Assembly (NCBI RefSeq): GCF_902502825.2
Contig: NZ_LR723670.1
Coordinates: 434,001 to 498,000, forward strand
Origin: Pseudorhizobium flavum
GTDB taxonomy: Bacteria; Pseudomonadota; Alphaproteobacteria; Rhizobiales; Rhizobiaceae
Direction: 5' to 3'
DNA length: 64,000 nucleotides
Shown here: positions 8,723 to 16,616 of the stretch, one piece after another
Position numbering within the stretch: position 1 is the stretch's first letter
How the letters are laid out: every line of letters starts with the position of its first letter
The notes under the pieces: generated by a model
Seen by the model: only the letters and a program-made list of their open reading frames with translations
Databases searched by the model: none
Told to the model about the DNA's origin: nothing
Translations under genes and position numbers: made by a program

Positions 8723-10056
8723 TGGCTTTCAGTTCTTGTGGGATTGGCGCGGGTCAGCGCCGCAATGGAGACCGGGCGCACCGGCCAGCGGCGGCCCGTA
8801 AGGTCCTCGGCGAGTGGCTGGGGCTCTCCCGGATTAAGTTGCGCCATCAGCGATGCCGTGTTTTCGGCGCAGAAGCGGCCCTGGCACGCTCCCATGGCGA
8901 AGCGGCCATTGTGCTTCACCTCCCGGCCTGTCAGCCGGTCGGGCTGGCTGCAGAGGCTGCGCAGGTCACCGACAGTCTTGCTTTCGCACCGGCACAGAAC
9001 GATTTCATCCGGCAGATCGCAGAAAGGAGAAGCGGGGCGGACGGGGGCAAAAAGCGCTGCGAGGTTTGCCTGCGTCCGCCGTGACCGCTCAAGTGCCGTC
9101 GTGAGATCGCCAGCGCCGAGATTGCCCAGAAGGAGTTCGGAGACCATGCGTCCAACGCGGCGACCATCCGTCTCCGCCGCATAGGCTCCAAGCGCTTCGC
9201 GACAATCCCCCGCCCTGAAGATGAAGGGCCCGGTTCGCGGCCCGGTCGAGTCCTCCGGTAAGCCGAAGTCATTGGGACGGATGCCGTCGTGCAGGCCAAT
9301 GCGATCTACCGTGAAGGACCGCTCCGAACCACCACTGTCACGGACCCGTACTTCCAGGAGTGTGCCACTGTCTTCGATCGCGACGATGCGTGCGCCTCTC
9401 AGCCAGGTTATCCGCCTGCGCGCGACGCTGGCCAGATAGCCGGCAGCCTCCACGAGGATCGTCGGGTCGGAAAGCAGCTTGAGACCCGCTCTGAACCGCC
9501 GCAGAGGATCGCCGGCTTCGACGATCGCCACGGGCGGATTTCCGAGCTTTGCCATCTGGGCCGCGACGGCCACCAGCAGTGGACCTGTACCGGCGAGCAG
9601 GACGCGGCCTTGCGGCGCCTGTCCGGTTTCCTTCATCATCACCTGCAGTCCACCGGCCGTGGAAACCCCCGGCAGCTGCCAGCCCGGTCTTGGGAGGACC
9701 TTTTCGACGGCGCCGGTCGCGATGATGATTGCCTTCGGGCGCAACAACTCGACCTGCCCGGTCTGGCGGTTCTCTATTAGCGTGAAGCCGTCGCCATCGA
9801 CACCGAAAAACACCGATTGATAGCGGACAGGAATCTGTGCCTCCGAGAATGCCCTGGAAACTCGCTCCCAGCTCGCGCGGGTGCCGCGGGCCTGGGGGAC
9901 GTGCGCAACCCTATCAACAGGCTGCCGATGCACAGCCCCGCCGACGCTGTTGCGTTGTTCGACGAGCTCGACGAGATATCCCGAGGCCGCGACCTCCGTT
10001 GCTGCGGCGAGACCCGCAGGACCGCCGCCAACGACGATGACGTCCGGCTCAACCAT
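8719..10056 (-). CDS. FAD-dependent dehydrogenase subunit with BFD-like [2Fe-2S] C-terminus (OoxA/HcnB/LhpE-like)
   Basis: A 445-residue flavoprotein. The N-terminal dinucleotide fold has VVGGGPAGLAAA, and a second nucleotide site lies mid-protein. The C-terminus carries a BFD-like iron-sulfur region with CRCE and GACQGRFC. This is the larger subunit type of heteromeric opine oxidases, hydrogen-cyanide synthase and D-hydroxyproline dehydrogenase. It overlaps the small ferredoxin-like subunit by 8 bases, indicating translational coupling. I infer one membrane-associated or soluble complex made by this gene and the next two upstream ones, oxidising a D-amino acid, imino acid or opine. Confidence 0.85.
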   Translation of the reverse strand: MVEPDVIVVGGGPAGLAAATEVAASGYLVELVEQRNSVGGAVHRQPVDRVAHVPQARGTRASWERVSRAFSEAQIPVRYQSVFFGVDGDGFTLIENRQTGQVELLRPKAIIIATGAVEKVLPRPGWQLPGVSTAGGLQVMMKETGQAPQGRVLLAGTGPLLVAVAAQMAKLGNPPVAIVEAGDPLRRFRAGLKLLSDPTILVEAAGYLASVARRRITWLRGARIVAIEDSGTLLEVRVRDSGGSERSFTVDRIGLHDGIRPNDFGLPEDSTGPRTGPFIFRAGDCREALGAYAAETDGRRVGRMVSELLLGNLGAGDLTTALERSRRTQANLAALFAPVRPASPFCDLPDEIVLCRCESKTVGDLRSLCSQPDRLTGREVKHNGRFAMGACQGRFCAENTASLMAQLNPGEPQPLAEDLTGRRWPVRPVSIAALTRANPTRTESQ

Positions 10057-10303
10057 CGATCTTTCCCACGGGGCCGACCTGGGCTCCTGTTCTGGCCGGA
10101 GTGATGCACGCTTCCCGGATCACGCCGTCCACCCGGATCAGGCAGGACTGGCAGGCGCCGATCCCACAGAAGTAGCGCGACAGGTTGCCGACCGTGTCGG
10201 ACCCGAAGGTGCGGATTCCCGCGGCATCGAGTGCCGCCGCAAAGCTCTCGCCCTCGCGGAAGCTGACTTTGTGTCCCATCCAGTCGAAGGTTCGGTCGCT
10301 CAT
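10049..10303 (-). CDS. Small [2Fe-2S] ferredoxin-like subunit (HcnA/LhpF-like)
   Basis: An 84-residue protein with four cysteines (46, 51, 54, 66) in the spacing C-x4-C-x2-C-x11-C of plant-type [2Fe-2S] domains. It matches the small subunits of HcnABC, opine oxidases and D-hydroxyproline dehydrogenase. Such subunits pass electrons between the two flavoproteins. Its ATG overlaps the stop of the gene at 10300-11475 (ATGA) and its 3' end overlaps the next gene, so stoichiometric coexpression of the three subunits is likely. Confidence 0.87.
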   Translation of the reverse strand: MSDRTFDWMGHKVSFREGESFAAALDAAGIRTFGSDTVGNLSRYFCGIGACQSCLIRVDGVIREACITPARTGAQVGPVGKIDG

Positions 10304-11475
10304 GCCGCAGCCCCGTAGCTGCCGAAGCGAGCGGGATCGAAGAAGGAAAGGTCGATCGAGGGCTTCTCGCCGCAGATCAGCTGAACGATCGATTGGCCGG
10401 TAATCGGGCCGAGACAGATGCCATCGCCCTCGAACCCCGTCGCGACGAAGGCGTTTTCCAGACCCGGCACGCGGCCGACCAGCGGCAACCCGTCGATGAC
10501 CGCGGTGCGCACGCCGGCGAAGCTGCGCAGCAGCCTGACCGAGGCAAGTCCCGGCACCAGTTCGACAGCATCACAAAGGATACGCGAGACCGCTTCGATA
10601 TCGTTTGTACGCCGGTCGCCGAAGTCCTCACGAGTGCCGCCAATCAGGAACTGGCCGGTAACGAGCGGGTCGATCACGAGGCCGAGGCCCCGCGGCGGCG
10701 GGCTGTAGCCAGCTTTCTGGCTTCCCTTGCTGAGCAGGTAGCGGCCAGACATGATGGCACCGGGCATGGCGGCGTTGAGTGCAGGCGCCCGTTCGGTCAC
10801 CAGCAATTGTCCCTTGCGCGGAGTGAGGACCTGGGACAGGCCCAGAAGCGAGGCTGAGCCGCTGCCCGCCGCGACCAAGAATACGTCTGCGGCGAGGCGC
10901 CCGCGGTTGGTGTCGATGCCGGTGACGCGCTGTCCGCTCCGATCGAGCCGGAGGCCCTCCACCCGCGTGTCGCGGTCGACGGTAATGCCCGAGGCCGTCA
11001 ACAGCCTGTGGACGATCTGGTAGCCGATGGCGTGGCCCTCGCCATGCACCTCGACAGCCATCCTGGCCTGGTTCGAAAGAACCGGAAATGCCTGGCGGAG
11101 CCTGTCTCCCGAAAGCGTCTCAACCTTGACCCCCGCACTCTCCAGAGCTGCCGAATGGCTGGCGAGAACGGTGCACTCGTCGTCGGAAGCGGCTATGATG
11201 AAAGTGGAACGCCGCTTGAACGCACCGGCCAGAAGTCCTTCATCGGCAAGTTGACCGTAGAGGCGCACGCCTTCGAGCGCTGCCGACATCATTGGTCCGG
11301 GGCGTTTGCTCGCCACGGAAACGGCGCCGTCCGCAGCCCCTGTCGCTTCGGCGGCGGGAGCCGAGGCGTCGAGAAGCCTGACCGAGATGCCTCGCTTGGC
11401 CAGGAAATAGGCGCATGCCGCTCCGATGATGCCGGAGCCGACGACGATGGCGCTGGACGGAGGGCGAGGTTGCAT
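10300..11475 (-). CDS. FAD-dependent amino-acid/opine oxidase subunit (OoxB/HcnC/LhpB-like)
   Basis: A 391-residue DAO-type flavoprotein with the N-terminal AIVVGSGIIGAACAYFL fold and the C-terminal GFEGDGICLGPITG segment that closes over FAD. It is the substrate-oxidising subunit of the three-part dehydrogenase. ATG 11475 places the Rossmann glycine loop about 14 residues in; no convincing ribosome site is visible, and an earlier ATG at 11544 would intrude into the LysR promoter. It is the first gene of the minus-strand operon and is divergent from the LysR gene. Confidence 0.85.
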   Translation of the reverse strand: MQPRPPSSAIVVGSGIIGAACAYFLAKRGISVRLLDASAPAAEATGAADGAVSVASKRPGPMMSAALEGVRLYGQLADEGLLAGAFKRRSTFIIAASDDECTVLASHSAALESAGVKVETLSGDRLRQAFPVLSNQARMAVEVHGEGHAIGYQIVHRLLTASGITVDRDTRVEGLRLDRSGQRVTGIDTNRGRLAADVFLVAAGSGSASLLGLSQVLTPRKGQLLVTERAPALNAAMPGAIMSGRYLLSKGSQKAGYSPPPRGLGLVIDPLVTGQFLIGGTREDFGDRRTNDIEAVSRILCDAVELVPGLASVRLLRSFAGVRTAVIDGLPLVGRVPGLENAFVATGFEGDGICLGPITGQSIVQLICGEKPSIDLSFFDPARFGSYGAAA

Positions 11476-11627
11476 GTGCGAATGGCCGAGCCTTGTTGGT
11501 TGTCGGCCAATATTGGGGGCGGTGATGCGCCAGCGTCGATACAAGATGACGCCCGTGCTTGTTCACGAAATTTGTATCCGGTACGACGGGCGGGCGCCTT
11601 ATCAAGGTGGGAGGAAACGGGTACCCC
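11476..11627. promoter_or_regulatory. Divergent control region between catabolic operon and lysR-type gene
   Basis: This 152-base non-coding gap separates the operon start (11475, minus) from the LysR start (11628, plus). Divergent LysR genes usually bind between the two promoters. It contains the arm pair TTGTTGG/CCAATATT and several T-N11-A-like segments, but I could not single out one clear operator. Confidence 0.45.
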
Positions 11628-12557
11628 ATGGCAAAGATCAGCCTCACACTCATCCAGACCTTCTACCAGGTGGCTCGTCACGGCTCGTTTTCCGGCGCGG
11701 CGCGGGAACTCAATCTGAGTTACCAGTCGGCCGCCAACCACGTCCGGCGACTGGAGCAGATCCTCCAGGGAAAGCTGATCGACTCCGAGCAGGGCGCCAA
11801 GCGGATATCGCTCACGCCGCGCGGACGGGCGCTATACAGCCTCCTTCATCCGGAGCTCGACATCATGCTCGAGCGGCTGACGAAGCTGATCGAGAACCAG
11901 CGATCGTCGCTGCGGGTCGGGATGCCCCAGGCGATCTTCTTCTACCTGTTCCCCCGGGTACTGTCCCGGTTTCGTGAAGCCTTCCCCGAGATGGAGTTCG
12001 CGGTCTACGAGCGAGACACGGTGCTGGCGGAGCTCGTCAAGAACGGCAGCCTGGATGTCTGCATATCGGAGCGCTACTTCGGCGACCCCGTTGTCCCGCA
12101 GCGCCTGCTCGGCAGCTATAGGCTGAGCCTGGTCTATCCGCATGTGTGGGGGGAGCCGCCAAAACAGGAGGATATTCCTGGCTGGGCCGAGGGGCGCCCC
12201 TTCGTGACCTACGAGCCCGGGCAGACCCTGAGGAACCTTGCAGTCGACTTCCTGGGCCGTGATGGTGCGATCGTGCAGCCGGCTATTTCGACCTCCGGAA
12301 GTTCCAGCGTCAAGCGGTGCGTGGAAGAAGGTCTGGGCTTCTCGATCATACCCTCCTGGTGCGTCGGGCCGGAAGATGGCGCGATCCGCAGCACGAAGTT
12401 GACGAACCTGCCCGAGGTGCGGGTCTATTTCGGCAGTGCAGGCTTCCTGCAGAAGCATCCGATGGTCCAACAACTGCTGGAAGATTGCCGGCGCGAACTG
12501 GTCGGCCCGGTGCTCGATCCGCCGCGCAGCAGCGAGATTTCAGTCCCGCCGCTGTGA
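11628..12557 (+). CDS. LysR-family transcriptional regulator
   Basis: A 309-residue LysR protein: helix-turn-helix at about 1-60 (FYQVARHGSFSGAARELNLS), followed by an effector-binding domain from about 85. ATG 11628 gives the family's usual N-terminus; in-frame codons upstream to 11559 are probably not used. It is divergent from the oxidase operon and followed by the binding-protein gene, so it most likely controls both in response to the substrate or a breakdown intermediate. The effector is unknown. Confidence 0.88.
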   Translation: MAKISLTLIQTFYQVARHGSFSGAARELNLSYQSAANHVRRLEQILQGKLIDSEQGAKRISLTPRGRALYSLLHPELDIMLERLTKLIENQRSSLRVGMPQAIFFYLFPRVLSRFREAFPEMEFAVYERDTVLAELVKNGSLDVCISERYFGDPVVPQRLLGSYRLSLVYPHVWGEPPKQEDIPGWAEGRPFVTYEPGQTLRNLAVDFLGRDGAIVQPAISTSGSSSVKRCVEEGLGFSIIPSWCVGPEDGAIRSTKLTNLPEVRVYFGSAGFLQKHPMVQQLLEDCRRELVGPVLDPPRSSEISVPPL

Positions 12558-12715
12558 TCGGGACATATAAAAAACCCGCTAAGTCCCTCGGCGTCTCTAG
12601 CATTGTTCCCGGCCAATTCGCCGCTAGGCTGATCTTCACCGGCAAGCCCGCAAGGCATCTGAACCGAGTGGGGGGACGGACATCAACAAGATTCCGGGGA
12701 ACTAGGAGAAGAAGC

Positions 12716-13543
12716 ATGAACATTATTTCCAAGATCTGTGGGGTAGCGGCGATGGCGCTGTCGCTGTTGGGTGGCACGGCGGCCTCGGCCGGCACCATTG
12801 ACGACATCCGCTCGCGCGGCGTGCTTCGCATTCCGGCGATCCTCAACGAAACGCCCTATTTCAACAAGGATCCGCGCACCGGCGAATGGCAGGGCTTCGT
12901 CATCGACATGGCGAACGACATCGCCAAGACGCTGGACGTCAAGCTTGAAGTGGTCGAGTCCAGTTGGGCAAACGCGATCCTCGACGTCCAGAGCGGCAAG
13001 GTCGACATGGCATTCGCCGTGACGGCGACGCCGGTCCGCGCCATGTCGGTCTCCTTCTCCGACCCGACCTACTACAACAGCTTCGTGCTCGTCTCCGCCA
13101 AGGAAGAGATCGCCGGGAAGACCTGGAAGGAACTCAACGATCCGCAGTACACCTTTGCCGTCGATCTCGGCTCGGCCCAGGACCTGATCACCCAGCAATA
13201 CCTGCCCAAGGCCAACGTGCTGCGCTTCAAGACGCGTGACGAGGCAATCGTTGCAGTGACCACCGGCAAGGCCGATGCGCTGGTCAACACCATGCTGAAC
13301 GGCCTAGTCATTGCCAAGAAGGCTCCGACCATCGGCGCGGTGCAGGTTCCGACGCCGGTTCTCTCCACGCCTTCGGTCATCGCTCTCAACTATGGTGGCG
13401 ACGAGACCTTCAAGAGCTTTGTCTCCGCCTGGGCCGAATACAATCGCCGCATCGGCAACAACCAGACATGGATCCTGAAGAGCCTCGAGACCTTCGACAT
13501 CACCCTCGAAGACATGCCGGTCGGCTTCGGCTTCGGCGGCTGA
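12716..13543 (+). CDS. Periplasmic amino-acid-binding protein of ABC transporter
   Basis: A 275-residue family-3 solute-binding protein. A signal peptide covers about residues 1-24 (basic start, hydrophobic core, cut after ASA). The mature start GTIDDIRSRGVLRI is typical. Good ribosome site TAGGAGAAG before ATG 12716. It is the obvious partner of the permease and ATPase at 3964-5420, although separated from them by the LysR gene and on the other strand. The 158 bases before it may hold a LysR-controlled promoter. A strong terminator follows. Confidence 0.88.
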   Translation: MNIISKICGVAAMALSLLGGTAASAGTIDDIRSRGVLRIPAILNETPYFNKDPRTGEWQGFVIDMANDIAKTLDVKLEVVESSWANAILDVQSGKVDMAFAVTATPVRAMSVSFSDPTYYNSFVLVSAKEEIAGKTWKELNDPQYTFAVDLGSAQDLITQQYLPKANVLRFKTRDEAIVAVTTGKADALVNTMLNGLVIAKKAPTIGAVQVPTPVLSTPSVIALNYGGDETFKSFVSAWAEYNRRIGNNQTWILKSLETFDITLEDMPVGFGFGG

Positions 13544-13588
13544 CCTTCAGATCGCTGCCGGGACCCGTCCCGGCAAGGTCCATCTGAA

Positions 13589-13619
13589 CGCGCGGAACGA
13601 CCTCGTTCCGCGCGTTTTT
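13589..13619 (+). terminator. Intrinsic terminator after the binding-protein gene
   Basis: A perfect 10-bp stem (CGCGCGGAAC, 13589-13598, with GTTCCGCGCG, 13605-13614) and 6-base loop are followed by five T residues. A second hairpin, TGCCGGGAC-CC-GTCCCGGCA, lies about 15 bases before it. Confidence 0.85.
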
Positions 13620-13846
13620 CGCATGCGGAGGCGTGAGGTTATCCCGGCGCGGCCACAGCCAAGAATCGCTCACAAATCATCAGCAGAGCGGTCAGAGGGT
13701 TTGAACGATCCCGTTGGCCACAGGCGCTCCCAAGTCCTCCACAACAGATTCTTCTGATAGGGTGGTTTGGTCGTCCACGCCGGTTTGCGCAGTAGCCAAG
13801 CAAATCCGATACCATCCACAAGGATCCGGCGCAGCGGTGAGGAAAA

Positions 13847-13871
13847 GATGGTGCTGCTAGAGAGATTTGAA
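13847..13871. repeat. Left attachment site (25-bp direct repeat)
   Basis: The 25 bases are identical to 42264-42288, which contain the CCA end and T-arm of tRNA-Thr plus two flanking bases. The match stops abruptly after GAA: T here, C in the tRNA. This is the signature of a tRNA-targeting integrase, with a partial tRNA copy at the distal end. Confidence 0.9.
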
Positions 13872-14289
13872 TTTTCTTGCAGTGATCCCAGAAGCCCTAA
13901 GATTCAGGCAGTCCAGAGGTGAAGCCGACCAGTGTTTGTACCACTCCTCTGACACAGAACTTGTAAAGCTAAGTCAACAGAATTCCTAGAGGGAATTTGC
14001 GGCCGGTCGGGCCGCGTGACCCACGACCACTACGACTGGAACCGGCTGTGCACGGCTATGGCGGGTATCGTGCTGGACGTTCATGGAGCCGTGTTCTCGT
14101 ATCGACCGCAGGGTATTGCCTAACTTCATCACTAGGATGGAGCATGCGAGAAGCATGTTAATCGCCGTGGCGCTTCAAGGTCAAAATGACCTCTCGATTA
14201 AGTCACGTAGAGGTACATGATGAAGCAACAGGCTGGTAGGGGTTGTATCGATATGTTACTCCACGAACGGAGTTGAGCTTCAGAGGCGT
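13872..14289. other. Left island flank, no confident gene
   Basis: These 418 bases between the attachment site and the SNF2 gene contain no convincing gene. A short GTG-started reading frame at 14016-14123 resembles nothing I recognise. The stretch includes one copy of the island palindrome (14203-14220) and presumably the promoter of the SNF2 operon. Confidence 0.5.
14203..14220. repeat. Island palindrome TCAYGTA-N4-TACATGA, copy 1
   Basis: The sequence TCACGTA-GAGG-TACATGA lies 70 bases upstream of the SNF2 gene. It differs by one base from the perfect palindromes at 30014-30047 and 40333-40356. In this position it could be an operator of the restriction operon. Confidence 0.6.
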
Positions 14290-16185
14290 ATGACAACACC
14301 GCGGTGGGAAATTCGAGACGCAGTACTGTCCCTCATAGATGATGATGGGAATGCCCATTGCCCATCCGCCGACGAAATTTATAGCGCCTTAGTTGAAAAG
14401 CGGCCTTATGCCGATTGGGTGCCCACGGACGTAACCGGCGTCCGCCTCTCCCGATACCCCCTTGCGCCGACTCTGAAAATTTTAGAGGGCTCAGATGGTG
14501 AAGCGCCAACCTGCAGCGTCACATCTACGAGCCGGGGCGTAGAAGTCACTCTCGATCTTGCTGATCTCGAACGAGGTCATAAGGTGGCTGAAGGTATCTG
14601 GTACCCCATTGAGCCGGCAGCCAGCGCCGAAATCCTGCAACTCGTGGAAAGCACTGGCGCGAGCCTCGGGGAAGCTGCCTCTCTCAAGGCATTTCTTGCC
14701 ATCCGCAAGGCTGGTGCAGCCGGAGCCTCTATCGACGACCACACAGCCGGCCGCGCGATTTCGCCGCTCGCTTTCGCGCCATCCGGGGATGAATTGCCAG
14801 CGGGGGTTCAAGCCACCCTCTATCCATACCAGATTTCCGGATGGCGCTGGCTGAAGTTCCTCCTAACAGAAGGTGTCGGTGGCCTTCTCGCCGACGAAAT
14901 GGGCCTCGGCAAAACCTTGCAGATCATCAGCGCGCTCAGCGATTCCGGTGGCGCGCCGTTGCGTCCGGCGCTGATCATCGCGCCCGGTTCACTGCTGGAG
15001 AACTGGCGACGGGAAATTTCAAAGTTCGCGCCACACCTCAAGGTACTAAAGCATCATGGAGCCCTTCGAACGGGTCGCCCTTCCGAGCTGAAGGACCATG
15101 ATGTCGTCGTGACGTCGTATGACAATGCGGTTCGCGACAACAGCCTGCTCAACATGATTCTCTGGAAGGTAATCGTGCTGGACGAAGCCCAGTTTATCCG
15201 GAATCCCGACGCCCAGCGGACGAAGGCTGTGAAAAGGCTTCAGCGGGAGGCAGGTCTGGCCGTGACGGGCACGCCTGTCGAAAATCGCCTGCTCGATCTG
15301 TGGTCAATCGTGGATTTCGTCCTGCCCGGCTATCTTGGTGACGCAAAAAGCTTCGGATCGGAATATGCCGACGATGTTGATGGCGCGGCGAAGCTGGAGC
15401 CGCTCGTTTCGCCGCTCATGTTGCGCCGGCGCGTTGCGGACGTAGCGCAGGACCTGCCTAGCAGGATTGATATTCCGCAGCTGGTTGAACTAGATGAACT
15501 TGAGATAGCGCAATATGACGCGGAACGCGAGCGAATCCATGCTGAATATGGCGCAGCCGCCACGCTCGTCGCATTGACCTCATTGCGCCGCTTCTGCGCC
15601 CATCCGGACTTGATGAGTGGTAATGCCGCTACGGCCGATCCCATGTCGTTCTCAAAGTTTCGGCGCATGGACGAGATTGTGGAAGAGATTTTCGCACGGG
15701 GCGAGAAGGTGATCATATTCACGTCATTTACGGCGATGGCTGATATGATTGCTCGGCACACCAAGAACCGTTTCGGAACCTTTGCCGGTGTGATCGACGG
15801 TCGCTTGGCTATCGACGATCGCCAGCCGCTGATTGACCGCTTCAGCGCCGTCCAGGGCGGCGCTGCGCTGGTGCTGAACCCGAAGGCCGGAGGAGCTGGC
15901 CTCAACATTACAGCTGCCAATCATGTGATCCACTATAATCCGGAATGGAACCCGGCACTCGAAGACCAGGCGTCTGCCCGGGCTCACCGGCGCGGCCAGC
16001 AATTGCCGGTGACAGTCCACCGGCTCCTCGTTGCCGATACGGTCGAGGACGTGGTGAATGAGCGACTGACGCGCAAGCGAGCAATTTCGGGCACTGCGGT
16101 TGTCGGCCTTGAGGGCAGGGAAGATGATTACGGCGATATCGTCGCGGCGCTGATGCGGTCGCCATCAAAGGGGACTAACCGATAG
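14290..16185 (+). CDS. SNF2-family DNA-dependent ATPase/translocase of a restriction-like operon
   Basis: A 631-residue protein. A poorly recognised N-terminal region (about 1-175) precedes the SNF2 core: Walker A ADEMGLGKT with Lys208, DEAQ box at 298-301, TGTPVEN motif III, and the C-terminal helicase motif QASARAHRRGQ from residue 560. It should use ATP to translocate along or remodel DNA, not unwind it. It is the first of four tightly packed plus-strand genes; the EcoRII-N gene starts 2 bases after its stop. DISARM also uses an SNF2 protein, but its other subunits are absent. The operon context suggests a motor for restriction. Confidence 0.85.
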   Translation: MTTPRWEIRDAVLSLIDDDGNAHCPSADEIYSALVEKRPYADWVPTDVTGVRLSRYPLAPTLKILEGSDGEAPTCSVTSTSRGVEVTLDLADLERGHKVAEGIWYPIEPAASAEILQLVESTGASLGEAASLKAFLAIRKAGAAGASIDDHTAGRAISPLAFAPSGDELPAGVQATLYPYQISGWRWLKFLLTEGVGGLLADEMGLGKTLQIISALSDSGGAPLRPALIIAPGSLLENWRREISKFAPHLKVLKHHGALRTGRPSELKDHDVVVTSYDNAVRDNSLLNMILWKVIVLDEAQFIRNPDAQRTKAVKRLQREAGLAVTGTPVENRLLDLWSIVDFVLPGYLGDAKSFGSEYADDVDGAAKLEPLVSPLMLRRRVADVAQDLPSRIDIPQLVELDELEIAQYDAERERIHAEYGAAATLVALTSLRRFCAHPDLMSGNAATADPMSFSKFRRMDEIVEEIFARGEKVIIFTSFTAMADMIARHTKNRFGTFAGVIDGRLAIDDRQPLIDRFSAVQGGAALVLNPKAGGAGLNITAANHVIHYNPEWNPALEDQASARAHRRGQQLPVTVHRLLVADTVEDVVNERLTRKRAISGTAVVGLEGREDDYGDIVAALMRSPSKGTNR

Positions 16186-16187
16186 GT

Positions 16188-16616
16188 ATGCCAGAGCAGA
16201 CAATCGCAAAGGTACTAAGCGCCAACGATACAGGCGAGACCGGGGGACACCAGGCTGGCATTCTGGTGCCAAGGGAGGAACGGCTGTTGTCGTTCTTTCC
16301 CCGCCTCGACCCGAGCCAGTACAACCCGAGATGTCACCTGAATTTTGTGGATGATGGCGGCACTTTCTGGGAATTTGCCTTCATCTATTACAACAATAAG
16401 TTTTTTGAAGGTACACGTAACGAGTACAGATTAACTAGGATGACCAAATATATCCGTCAGGCAAATCTGGTTCCTGGCGACGAAATCATTCTGGTGAGAG
16501 ATGACGATGACCGGTACCGGATCACCCATAAACGAAAGCAGCAGGCAGAACGAGCCAAGGGCGTCCTGAAGCTCGGGACAGGCTGGCGCGTAATCGAAAT
16601 TCAGGGGGGAAGATGA
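16188..16616 (+). CDS. Stand-alone EcoRII N-terminal (B3-like) DNA-recognition domain protein
   Basis: A 142-residue protein matching only the effector/recognition domain of EcoRII. Key segments are SANDTGETGGHQAG (residues 11-24; EcoRII has SANDTGATGGHQVG) and YYNNKFF then TRNE at 76-79 (EcoRII has YYNSRHF and TRNE). The catalytic EcoRII C-terminal domain is missing. In EcoRII this domain binds CCWGG and gates the nuclease. Here I infer a separate specificity subunit for the SNF2, GHKL and HNH proteins. It overlaps the GHKL gene by 4 bases (ATGA). Confidence 0.82.
   Translation: MPEQTIAKVLSANDTGETGGHQAGILVPREERLLSFFPRLDPSQYNPRCHLNFVDDGGTFWEFAFIYYNNKFFEGTRNEYRLTRMTKYIRQANLVPGDEIILVRDDDDRYRITHKRKQQAERAKGVLKLGTGWRVIEIQGGR

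Noticed and set aside
2882..13543. Plain trans-4-hydroxyproline degradation cluster
   Set aside because: The oxidase, DapA-family and aldehyde dehydrogenase parts fit, but there is no epimerase, the DapA-like protein keeps full DHDPS-type residues, and DapB-like and saccharopine-dehydrogenase-like genes are unexplained.
13639..13821. Minus-strand 60-codon frame left of the island border
   Set aside because: No ribosome site, no recognisable features; probably noncoding sequence downstream of the ancestral tRNA.
14016..14123. GTG-started 35-codon frame in the left island flank
   Set aside because: Too short and unlike any family I know; could be a gene remnant.
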